Assembly (NCBI GenBank): GCA_003255025.1
Contig: QANY01005052.1
Coordinates: forward strand, 1,178,001-1,242,000
DNA from: Datisca glomerata
Lineage: Eukaryota; Streptophyta; Magnoliopsida; Cucurbitales; Datiscaceae
Direction of reading: 5' to 3'
DNA: 64,000 bases
The notes beneath the pieces were generated by a model. That model was not told the origin of the DNA. It saw only the letters and a program-made list of their open reading frames with translations, and did no database searches. Of this stretch, positions 1 through 13,519 are shown in pieces. How positions within the stretch are numbered: position 1 is the first letter of the stretch; each line of letters opens with the position of its first letter. The position numbers were made by a program, and so were the translations under genes.

Positions 1-345
1 AGGGTTGTTCAACTCTAGCATGAAAAAATATGATGGGAGTAATGCAAAAAATTCCTTAGGACAACCCCTTACTGATTCTAAGACACTTTCTCTTGCCCTC
101 CAAGCCTTACCAAAGCTTATATTTACACCAAACTCTCTTCTTACATCATCGATAATGTCTTTTGACCTATAAACACGTCTGACTCCTTCATACTTTGATT
201 TTATACATGCTTCACTTCTACACATAAATGAGTTCTCAATTTAGTAGGACCATAATTCTTGTCAATAAACCACCAAAGATTCTCATTGTCGATGATCTCT
301 ACAGGTTGAGCTAAACATGTTTTAACCAAGAACTTCATATGTAGC
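1..345 (-). pseudogene. MURA-type MULE transposase fragment (inverted copy)
   Basis: On the minus strand this reads as the N-terminal part of a plant MURA transposase, matching the copy at 2127-2505 in the other arm of the inverted repeat. Shared pieces include KTCLAQPVEIIDNENL and RTxLCVEVKHV. The frame is broken and the fragment runs off the left edge, so it is a relic. Confidence 0.65.
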
Positions 346-700
346 CGATGTAGGAGATATGAGCCATCTACACATCCAAAAGGAACCAAGACCAGAAGAT
401 GCGACATTGAGACCTGAAGGTAACCGAGGAACCACTATTCAAGACCACGCAGACCGATAACCATTAGAGAAGAAGAGATAGGCATCACACGCTAGTTACT
501 AGTACCCCGACAACTGCCACCTGATCCAACCGGGAAAGCTGGAACCGTGCTATCTTTAACCCCCAGCTCTATCTCTTGTTTTGGTTTTGTCCTTTAGGCA
601 TCTCTTAAGGGATGACCGGTCTATTTCTTTTTGGTTTGACACCTCTTAGAAACTGGAAAAGAGACCTTAGGTTATTGGGCATACCTTTCACAGCTAGATT
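346..700. other. Insertion in the left arm of the inverted repeat
   Basis: This stretch has no counterpart in the right arm, where the flanking sequences are adjacent at about 2100-2127. It is less AT-rich than its surroundings and resembles degenerate retrotransposon sequence, but no domain or terminal repeat could be identified. A small open frame at 612-794 has no recognisable product. Confidence 0.4.
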
Positions 701-779
701 AAAATCCGTGAGCGATAAGATTAATTTACATATAAATTTCACACAATTGTATGAATACTATGGTCTAGGAGTCTATTCA

Positions 780-2080
780 TATACTATACTATAGTCTAGC
801 AATCTAGTCTAGCAGTATAGCCATATACTAGACTATAGTCTAGCGGTCTAACAATGAAAAAATCAATTAATATATTGATGTTTGCTACACTTGAACTTAA
901 ATGTGTGTGAGTAAGATTAATTTACATATAAATTTCACACAATCGTATGAATACTACAATCTAGTAGTCTAGCCATATACTATACAACAATCTAACAATC
1001 TAGTCTAGCAGTCTAGTCATATTCTAGATTATAGTCTACAAACTAGTCTAGTGGTCTAGCAATATACTAGACTATAGTATAACATTAAACTCTATCCAAA
1101 TGGCCTTCATATCATTACACAATGTTATATGATAAAGTTTAATGATATGAAGGCCATTTGCATTATTAAAGATATTAAGACCCTTATTTCTGTTGCACTG
1201 CTAGACTATTATGTTAGACCATGGTCTAGCAAGTCTTAATTTTAACACAAAACTGCTAGACCATGGTCTAGCATAATATCCTCATACCCTCCACTAACAA
1301 AAATACTAAAATTATTGGGTTTATCATCAACAACCCTAAATGTGATAAATCCAATAATTTTAGGGTTTGTGTTAGTGGAGGATATGAGGATATTGGGTTT
1401 ATCATCAACCACCACTATGTAAAATATCGGGTTTATCATGAACCACCACTATGCAAAATAGATTCTTTGGAGTCCACCACTTTTTTATGCTATACCCACC
1501 TTTTAGGGTTGTTGATGATAAACCCAATAATCTTAGGGTTTGTGTTAGTAGAGGATATGAGGATATTATGCTAGACCATAGTCTAGTTATTTTGTGTTAA
1601 AATTAAGACTTGCTAGACCATGGTCTAGTAGAATAGTCTAACAATGCAACATAAATAGGGGTCTTAATATCCTTAAAACAATCCAATGTGTCTTCATATC
1701 ATTAAATTCTATCATATAACATTGTTAATGATATGAAGACCATTTGGATATAGTTTAATATTATACTATAGTCTAATATATTGCTAGACCACTAGACTAG
1801 TTTGTAGACTGTAGTCCAGAGTATATGGCTAGACTGCTAGACTGTAATATAGTATATGGCTAGACTGCCAGATTGTAGTATTTAGACAATTGTGTGAAAT
1901 TTATATGTAAATTAATCTTATCCATACACATTTAAGTCAAGAGTAGCAAACATCAATATACTAATTGATTTTTTTTATTAGACTGCTAGACTATAGTCTA
2001 GTATATGGCTAGACTGCTAGATTAGATTGCTAGACTGTAGTATAGTATATGGCTAGACTATAGTATTCATACAATTGTGT
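780..2080. repeat. Dispersed CTAG-centred palindromes in MULE subterminal sequence
   Basis: The segment is dense with variants of GTCTAGCAGTCTAG and ATACTAGACTATAGTCTAG, and with an 18-bp perfect palindrome GCTAGACCATGGTCTAGC at 1255-1272. Near-identical copies lie at 1214-1229, 1571-1586 and 1613-1628. Pairs are spaced 41-42 bp apart in both arms. The same family recurs at 5869-6325 and 6720-6930. Repeated short motifs near transposon ends commonly serve as transposase binding sites; that role is inferred. Confidence 0.7.
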
Positions 2081-2114
2081 GAAATTTATTGTAAATTAAT
2101 CTTATCGCTCATTA

Positions 2115-2990
2115 CATTAGCTACGTATGAAGTTCTTGGTTAAAACATGTTTAGCTCAACCTGTGGAGATCATCGACAATGAGAATCTTCAGTGGTTTAT
2201 TGACGAGAATTATGATCCTGCTGAATTGAGAACTATTTTATGTGTAGAAGTGAAGCATGTCACCGTATATCCACTTTGTAGTAGAAACTCAGGTTATTGG
2301 TGCATGAATAAAATCAAAGTATGAAGGATTCAGTCGTGTTTATAGGCCAAAATACATTATCGATGATGCAAGAAGAGAGTTTGGTGTAAATATCAGTTAT
2401 GGAAGGCATGGAGGGCAAAGAACGTGCCTTAGAATCAGTAAGGGGTTCCCCTGAAGAATTTTTTACACTACTCCCATCATATTGTGCCATGCTAGAGTTA
2501 ACCAACCTTGGTACCGTGACGCAAATTGAGTGTGATGATGAAGAACGGTTCAAGTACCTATTTGTTGCGTTTGGTACATCGATAAATGGGTTTCGTACAT
2601 GTATAAAACCTATGATATCAAGAGTGAGACTTTGGTAACTTTGTTCTTCATTGCTGCAATGATTTATAGCACATCAAAGTTTGATGAAATAATGGAAACG
2701 ATCAAGGATTTTTACCCGCTACTAGTTCATACTTGACTACTGCTGGTTTTGATCGATGGGCTCGTTGTAAGTTTGGTGGTCTACATTATGATATGATGAC
2801 CTCAAATGTAGCAGAGTCCGTGAACAACATTTTGAAGCATGCTCGTCAGTTTCCAATAATGGGTATGCTTGATTACATGCAAGATATGCTACAACGTTGG
2901 TTTTATTAGCGTCGAGCCATTGCCAATGAGATAACAACCACTTTAACAACATGGGATGAAGAAGAGATGCGCTAGAAAGTTACCAATACA
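2115..2990 (+). pseudogene. MURA-like MULE transposase, broken
   Basis: Translated in several frames this stretch matches the plant MURA family of Mutator-like transposases. The N-terminal part has KTCLAQPVEIIDNENL, then RPKYIIDDARREFGVN. A middle part at 2399-2638 has SPEEFFTLLPSYCAMLEL and ECDDEERFKYLFVAFG. A C-terminal part at about 2737-2985 has GFDRWARCKFGGLHYDMMTS followed by NVAESVNNILKHARQFPIMG. Frameshifts separate the blocks and an in-frame TAG follows QRWFY. Most of the central catalytic domain is missing, so no active enzyme can be made. It lies just left of a MULE terminal repeat at 3170-3568, as expected for its C-terminal end. Confidence 0.75.
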
Positions 2991-3169
2991 ATGACATTAT
3001 TTGTAACATCAGTAAACTTAAACGAACTTGTTAATAGATCAAAATATTTTTTGTGTGTAAACATAATTTATAAATATGTTGATAACGATATTAATAATTA
3101 TGAGACTCAATTATTTAAATTATGTGACTCAATTAATTATTTCTTTCACGTGCCAGTAGAAAACATTAT

Positions 3170-3568
3170 GCTATCGAACGGTAATCACGCTATAGTCGCA
3201 GACACTATCGAACAGTAATCGCGCGACTTCTAGAGACAAAAGATATTATCGCAGAGACGAAGAGAAACGCAAGGCGAAGTTTCACTGGAGACAAGGGTTT
3301 CACAGAGATTAATGGAAGTATAGAAAGGGAATCGTAGAGGGGTTTCTTTGGTAGATGGGTTTCGTAGATAAGAGTTCGGCAGATAGGGTTTTTGGGAGAA
3401 GCTTGGGGGAGGGGACTCAATCAAATTTTTTATTATAAGGGGTAAATATATCTTTTACTATATAAAAACACAAACCTTTCTAAAGGGTCTTAATATACTT
3501 AAAATAACACAAATGGTCTTTATATCCCTAAAATCTGTTTAGAGGGCCCTGCTATGGAAATTTCCCCC
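3170..3568. mobile_element. MULE right terminal inverted repeat (element A)
   Basis: Read on the minus strand from 3568, it begins GGGGGAAATTTCCATAG and continues with CCCTCTAAACAG. That is a typical MULE tip, and it matches the plus strand from 4039 over about 400 bp (with indels). Element A extends leftwards from this tip and includes the broken MURA. Open frames here (3205-3424) are shadows of the terminal repeat. Confidence 0.7.
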
Positions 3569-4038
3569 AAAACTACACATCTTTATAAAAATTAAGGGAT
3601 TTTTAAGTGTATATACAATCTAACAAGTACTAATTAAAATAATTTCACCAAATAGAAACTATTAAAATAACACATTTTTGGTTAAAAATAGTTTACAGTA
3701 AATTAAATGCCATAAATATCCTTAATCAAGTTGGAAAAAATAACATTCAAAAAAGATATAAATAATCAAATATTAACAAGTTAATACAATAAATAATGAC
3801 AAGTTAATACAATTAATAATCAAAAGTTACGTGTTTCTTTGTTTGCTTGTGAAGGATCCCAAACAAAAAAATAATCAGAAATAAAAAAAAACTACTCCAA
3901 AGGGTAAATTAGTCCATAAAAAATAGTTATAGAAAAATTTATAATAATTGTCAAAATTGCAAAAATACATAAATCAATGACATTAATCTAAACATGTGTA
4001 CAAAACTTATTGAACACTATAATTTCCATAAGTTTAAA
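3569..4038. other. AT-rich spacer between two MULE tips
   Basis: About 470 bp separate the tips of elements A and B, which face each other. It is simple AT-rich sequence with no coding potential. A short direct repeat containing AACAAGTTAATACAAT occurs near 3775-3815. Nothing else recognised. Confidence 0.5.
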
Positions 4039-4445
4039 GGGAAATTCCCATAGAAAGACCCTCTAGACAGATTTTAGATATGTAAAGACCCTTTATGTTG
4101 TTTTAAGCATATTAAGACCCTTTAGAAAGTTTGTAATTTTGTTATATAGCAAAAGACATATTTACCCTTAAAAAAAAAGTTCCATTTGAGTCCCTTCCCC
4201 CATTCTTCTCCCAAAACACATAACTTCCAAACTCTTCTCTACGAAACCCTTTGCCAAAGAAACCCCTCTGTGATTCCCTTGTCCCTGCTTCCCTTCATCT
4301 CTGTGAAAACCTTGTCTCCAGTGAAACTTTGCCTCACGTTTCTCTTCGTTTCTACGATAATGTCATTTGTCTCTAGAAGTCGTGCGATTACCGTTCGATA
4401 GTCTCTACAATTATCACGTGATTACTTGCAATTATCGTTCGATAG
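4039..4445. mobile_element. MULE left terminal inverted repeat (element B)
   Basis: It starts GGGAAATTCCCATAGAAAG at 4039 and is the reverse complement of 3170-3568. Correspondence continues through the segment whose conceptual translation ends FVSRSRAITVR in both copies. Element B therefore extends rightwards from 4039. Its far terminus could not be located. Confidence 0.7.
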
Positions 4446-4837
4446 TGTCTGCGATTACCGCGTGTTTCCCTTCACCTTTACAATAGTGTCCTCTGTCTCC
4501 TAACCCTTCTCCTCCAGCGAAGCCGTCTCCTCTAGTGACCTCCAGCGAAGCCGAAGCTTCTCTCTCCGACCAAGTATGGATTCACCCCTCATAATTCCAG
4601 GTGAATGCGAAGGGTAAAATAGTCTATGTAGGTATAATATAACAACTTAATCTGGGTCAAGATCCTAATTCCCAAGTCTTTTTCTTTATTTGGAAAAGTC
4701 GCAATCTAATTTGTCATCGTCTTCATCTTATCTCAGAGCTTTCCCCTTCGCGCTCTCATTGATTCGCTTCGGTTCCTCAGAGCTGAACGTGTTAGAAAAA
4801 GCCCTATCTCTTTGATTTTTGTTTGTTTCTCGAGAAA

Positions 4838-4951
4838 ATGTCGGGGAAAGGAGCCAACGGTCTGATAATGGGCAAGTTCGCCTCCTCTAACAAGGACAAG
4901 GACAAGGACAATAAGAAGCCTGTTTCTCACTCCTCTCGTGCTGGTCTACAG
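4838..4951 (+). pseudogene. Captured first exon of a histone H2A.Z gene
   Basis: The 38 codons from the ATG at 4838 read MSGKGANGLIMGK, a KDKDKDNKK stretch, and SSRAGLQ. That is the unstructured N-terminal tail of plant H2A.Z, ending exactly where the first intron lies in plant H2A.Z genes. A GT donor follows at 4952. About 100 bp of pyrimidine-rich 5'UTR-like sequence precedes it. The next exon (the start of the histone fold, after GLQ) is not found in the following 2.5 kb, so this is an exon 1 fragment. It lies inside the MULE derivative that starts at 4039 and is followed by MURA and palindrome repeats in the same element, which fits Pack-MULE capture. Substitutions such as AKG to ANG and R to H in SRSS suggest decay. 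Confidence 0.8.
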
Positions 4952-5788
4952 GTCCCTCTATTTGTCTCCACGTCTCTGATATATGTGAGTGTTTCCTACT
5001 TAAGGTCATTTCTCTATATTTCTGAGTGTGCGAGTATTTCACATGTGGTTTGACTTTGTTAGCATAGAAACAGTGGGGGTGAAAAAACTTGAAATTTAAT
5101 TGCTTAAGTTGTTAAGGATCAATACTATATTAGTGTATATACTTTTCAAGGAGAAATATTAGAAATTTAGCATGTTTTTTTCTGATTTGTTAAGCTTCTT
5201 GTTTACAACCCGTTGTTTCTCTGCTTGATATGTTTAATATTTTCTAATGAGACCTTTTTTTTTGTTAATGTTGCTTTAAAATATTTTTGCTGCCTATAAA
5301 ATGTAAGGGTTGAGTGTGGGTAAAGGTCAACTTGAAGAGATGTATGATAAGTGCTAGATAAAATATAGCGTAGTGAACTACAACATGTGGCTTCAATGAT
5401 TTTCATCCTTTTACACAACTATGACTTTTATAAACCACAGACCAAAATAACATCCTAGTGTGTCTGGGTCAGGACTTATCTAGATGTACTCAAAGTAGAA
5501 TGACTGAGCTTCGAGAGAATATGATAGTTGATATTTTTTATTAGGGGCATGACATTGAAGACTCTAGATTTTAGGATGTTTATTATGTTATTAGAGAGAT
5601 GTATTTGGATAAAATGTGAATCAATATTGATGTATTAGAACTTCCATAATGTAAATCATGGAATACAAATATTGTGAATTTGAATATACTTAGATATTGT
5701 TGTCTCTGTTAGGAATTTGAATCAGCTTATAAATTACTCTGTTTTGAGATGATATTATACTGTTAATGCATGAATAGATTTTTTGTTT
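4952..5788. other. Intron-like sequence downstream of the H2A.Z exon fragment
   Basis: T-rich, intron-like sequence begins with the GT donor at 4952. It probably includes part of the captured H2A.Z first intron, then unclassified sequence. No second exon, domain or terminal repeat was recognised. Confidence 0.4.
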
Positions 5789-5789
5789 A

Positions 5790-6343
5790 AATGATTTTAT
5801 ATTGTTAATGTTGGTTGTTTGGGATGTCATATTTATAGACTCTATATTGCCCTGTTCTTGTTTGCTTTGCTAGACTGTGGCCTAGCAGACAATATTCTGC
5901 TAGACCATGATCTAACAAATGTTAATCTTAACACAAAATTGCTAGACCATGATCTAGCAGCCTTTCATATGAAAAATTATTTCTGTTTTCAGTTGATCTT
6001 CTATTGTTAATGCAAGTTGTTTCGGATGTCATAGTTACAGATCCCATATTGCTCTGTTTTTGTTTGCTCTGCTAGAACGTGGTCTAGCAGGCAATATTCT
6101 ACTAGACCGTGGTCTAGAAAGTGTTAATTTTAGCACAAACTGCTAGACCATGGTCTAACGACCTGACATATGAAAAATTATCTATGTTTTTAATTGATCT
6201 TATATTGTTAATACAGATTGTTTCAGATGTCATAATTACAGACCTCATATTGCCTTGTTCCTATTTGCTCTGCTAGACCATAATCTAACAGACAATAATC
6301 TGTTAAACCATGGTCTAGCGAACTGACATATGAAAAAAATAAT
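5790..6343. repeat. Three tandem ~201-bp units, each with two or three palindromes
   Basis: Units begin near 5790, 5992 and 6193; the anchor TTTGCT[CT]TGCTAGA is at 5861, 6062 and 6264, giving periods of 201-202 bp. Units contain variants of the 18-bp palindrome GCTAGACCATGGTCTAGC: 5869-5886, 5898-5916 and 5941-5958 in unit 1; about 6070, 6103 and 6143 in unit 2; about 6271 and 6306 in unit 3. Spacers between palindromes are 30-42 bp. The open frame at 5819-6010 is a repeat shadow. Confidence 0.8.
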
Positions 6344-6344
6344 T

Positions 6345-6565
6345 AATTGAGTCACATAATGTAAATAATTGAGTCACATAATTATTATTATCATTATCAA
6401 CATATTTATAAAAGCATATCTTGCGCGTGATCAATTATACCCGTTATTAGAAACTGACGAGCATGTTTCAAGTCATTGTTCATAGACTCTACTACATTTG
6501 AGGTCATCATATCATAACGTAGACCACCAAACTTACAACGAGCCCATCTGTCAAAACTAGCTTAT
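6345..6565 (-). pseudogene. MURA transposase fragment (minus strand)
   Basis: On the minus strand it reads FDRWARCKFGGLRYDMMTSN, then VVESMNNDLKHARQFLITG, close to the C-terminal block at 2737-2890. Right after DHAQDML it jumps to sequence matching about 3064-3140, so roughly 170 bp present in element A are deleted. This ties the region to element A as an internally deleted derivative. Confidence 0.7.
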
Positions 6566-6945
6566 TGATTCTCATATAACATGCTTACTGATGCTCATAT
6601 AGTACGCTTACTGATTCTCAAGTGCAAGTACTAAATTTGCTAAAATTTGTACAAAATTTGACAATTCAAACATTTAATATAATTGTGACATATCAAGCTT
6701 GCCAATAATTAGAAGTCTATCAGTCTAGTCTAGCAGTATAATTATAAAGAAATCGATTTGAATATTGATGTGTATAGGTAAAGATTAATTTAAAATTAAA
6801 TTTCACTCAATCATGTGAATGCTATAGTCTAGCAGTCTAGCCATATCATATACTATAGTGTAGCCATATACTAGACTATAATCTAGCAATCTAGTCTAGT
6901 AGTACACTAGACTACAGTATAACATTGTGAAATATCAACTCATAT
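6566..6945. repeat. MULE-derived subterminal repeats
   Basis: A short repeat (CATATA..GCTTACTGATKCTCA) occurs at about 6588-6640. From 6715 to 6930 the CTAG-palindrome sequence returns, and the block with TTAAATTTCACTCAATC resembles 905-950. No coding potential. Confidence 0.55.
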
Positions 6946-7680
6946 AAATCAGTAATACAAAAATTTGATTTTTATATATACATATTGGAATTTTCTAACT
7001 CAAATGCACAATAACTAAGTGAACATCTAACAAAAAAAATTCTCAACAAGTTTAAAGTTTGTGTGGATGAAAAATATGAGTACGGGTTTGCATCAATGGA
7101 GGAAACGAGTGAGAAGTTGAGTGAATGAATGATAAAATAGAACCAAAAAATAGAATGAGAAAGGGGTTCATGTGAAGATGCTGGAAAAATGGAGAGAAAA
7201 TAAAATAAAAGAGAAACAAAATTAAGTGAGAAATTATAGGGTCCATGTGTCTTAAAATAGAAATGGCACAATTGGTTCTCGACAAAACTGCAAAAATGAC
7301 CAATTTTCTAGCTCAAGTCGTAAAAATATCTGAAAATTTTTTTATTGCAAATATGGCCGAGAATATGGTAAATAAATTATTTACTATGTGTAATTTTGAT
7401 AAATAAATGCGGGCATATTTAAGTTATTTTTACAAAAAACAGTAATTTTTATATTCTTTTCCATTGATTCTTTTTACATAAGTTAAATTTATTTTATATC
7501 GTTAAAAAATCTATGAGGTTTGAACCTAAAAATTTGTCTGTTTAAACAGTCCTGATGTCATTTCTCTCTCTCATTTCTTTCGCGAACAATTTCTCATGAG
7601 AATACGGAAATCAACAAATCCTTTGTGAAAACTTTCTTCCTCTCCCTCTCTCCTCCAACTTTCGATTTTGCCAAGTTTCG
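6946..7680. other. Intergenic sequence and FabG upstream region
   Basis: AT-rich sequence without a recognisable gene; open frames at 6972-7303 on the minus strand have no known product. From about 7560 the sequence becomes pyrimidine-rich (TTTCTCTCTCTC), as in plant 5'UTR or core promoter regions, ahead of FabG. No clear TATA box was assigned. Confidence 0.4.
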
Positions 7681-7736
7681 GATTTGGGCTCTTTGGGGGA
7701 TTGTACTGCCCCCCCTCTCTCTCACTGTGTTTGTGG

Positions 7737-11904
<4,168 letters not shown>

Positions 11905-13519
11905 ATGGCCAAGTCTTGTACTCGTCTGTGCTTCATCTTATGGAAAGTCTAGCACAGTTTGTAGCAAGCTATAGTTTCAGTTTTTGGCCGTTCTGTGTTC
12001 TTTTAGTTGAAAATATGGAGAGTTTACAATAATTGGTAAACTTTTTATTTTGCTGCTTGAACCAGATGAAGGTTCCATCTGTTTCCCCAGTTACCCCACC
12101 CCACCCAACTGCTCTTTGTAAATAAAGTTTTAAACAGGTTAAATGTACGCTGAAATAGAAAATATAATTCTAGTTTTATAATTCAAGTGGTAGAGTATTT
12201 ATTTTCTTCCCAGTTTCGCGCAAGTATGCTAATTTTTCTTATTTGTTTAAATCTATATTTATATTGTATATAAAAGTGGTATGAAGGGAAGCCTTTTGAT
12301 TGACTAATATACTGTTAATGTTTGTTTTTTTTTCAATTTATTCCATTTTTATGCATCAAATTAAGAAAATTACATAATTATCAATATATATTTGTCGAGG
12401 TTTCATAGATTTTTAATTTTGTAATGCAAGTGACATTTGTTATGCATGCGTTCAAAGATACATATAAATACGTTCAATTTTACTTGCTCATCAAATTTTA
12501 TTCTTCGTTTTCCATTTACATCTTTCCTTATTGTAAACAACAGATTTTTTTTACAATATACTTTCTAGTAAACTATATATTTCCATAACCATTTGCATTG
12601 TATGGATGGGTAACTAACTAGTATAATGTAAAGTTCAGGTGGTTGTGTAACCATGAGTATCACTTTTTGTTGTTTATACTTAGTCATGGATTGAATAAAT
12701 TTCATGGCAGCTAAGGAATCTGTGTGAGAAAGAGGGGAAGAGATCAAAAGAAAACTTTTTATCCCTCTCCCTTACGAGTGTGAAAAAATCGATCAAATTG
12801 AAGTTTCGTCAATTTCTTAGCTAAATATAATCGGTCTCGGATTACAAAAAAAATTGAAATTTCTGTTTGGTCTAGAATTTTCTTACATTTTGGACGAAAT
12901 TGATTGGACCGATATCCACGATTTCCTATTTCTCACATTTTTCTCATTTCTCGTTTCACTCATCTTTCTTTAATATTTGTTTAGTTTGCATGTCGTAATT
13001 TTGTGAGTTTTTATCATCACATAAAAAGTTAGAATTTTTTGAAGTCAGGTTTAATTAAATTCTTTATGAACTTCTTGAATTTTTTATGAACAGTAAAATC
13101 AGACCGAACCGATTAATTATTTTACAATCCAATCGATTTGATTTATATGTACATCATTCGTCAAATTTAGTCCTTACTATAACAAGGACCGTGAATTTTT
13201 GTGACTATGCACACCACTACTCTCCCCGGCATGGTTCACAACCTATATCATAGGACAGGTGAACTATCATATGATTATGTTCCATATGGGAACTCTTCTC
13301 TTCCCCTTTATGTACCTTTCATGGTCTATACTCTTATCAATTCCAATCTACTATATAGTCAAGCATGTGTATTAGATATGACAAATTTTGTGGACATAGT
13401 TGACTGAGATGAAAATTGCCAAAAACCAAGAGCCGAATTTGCCATCTCTTCGAGCCAAAATTGATATTTCAATATTTCTGTACAATAATCATCTTTCATT
13501 TGCTTTCCGTCTAATTGCA
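11905..13519. other. Convergent intergenic region between FabG and pTAC10
   Basis: It holds the 3'UTR of FabG (a candidate AATAAA-like signal lies near 12120) and of pTAC10. The middle (12150-13140) is AT-rich and unstructured. Small open frames at 12565-12747 and 13201-13407 have no recognised product. Confidence 0.5.

Larger units (their letters stand above)
1..2505. repeat. Large inverted repeat (hairpin-like) built from MULE sequence
   Basis: Sequence from 1 to about 1340 reappears in reverse complement from about 1503 to 2505, leaving a loop of roughly 160 nt. Clear anchor pairs are 1-20 with about 2485-2504, 1229-1300 with 1543-1612, and 1307-1340 with 1503-1535. The left arm is longer because of an insertion at about 346-700. 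Both arms carry MURA transposase sequence, so the unit looks like an inverted duplication of part of a Mutator-like element. The loop contains a short direct duplication (1396-1460). A transcript through it could fold into a long double-stranded RNA; that is inference. Confidence 0.8.

Noticed and set aside
4823..5053. Complete H2A gene of 76 aa
   Set aside because: Homology stops at the GLQ exon border at 4951; what follows reads through a splice donor into intron-like sequence.
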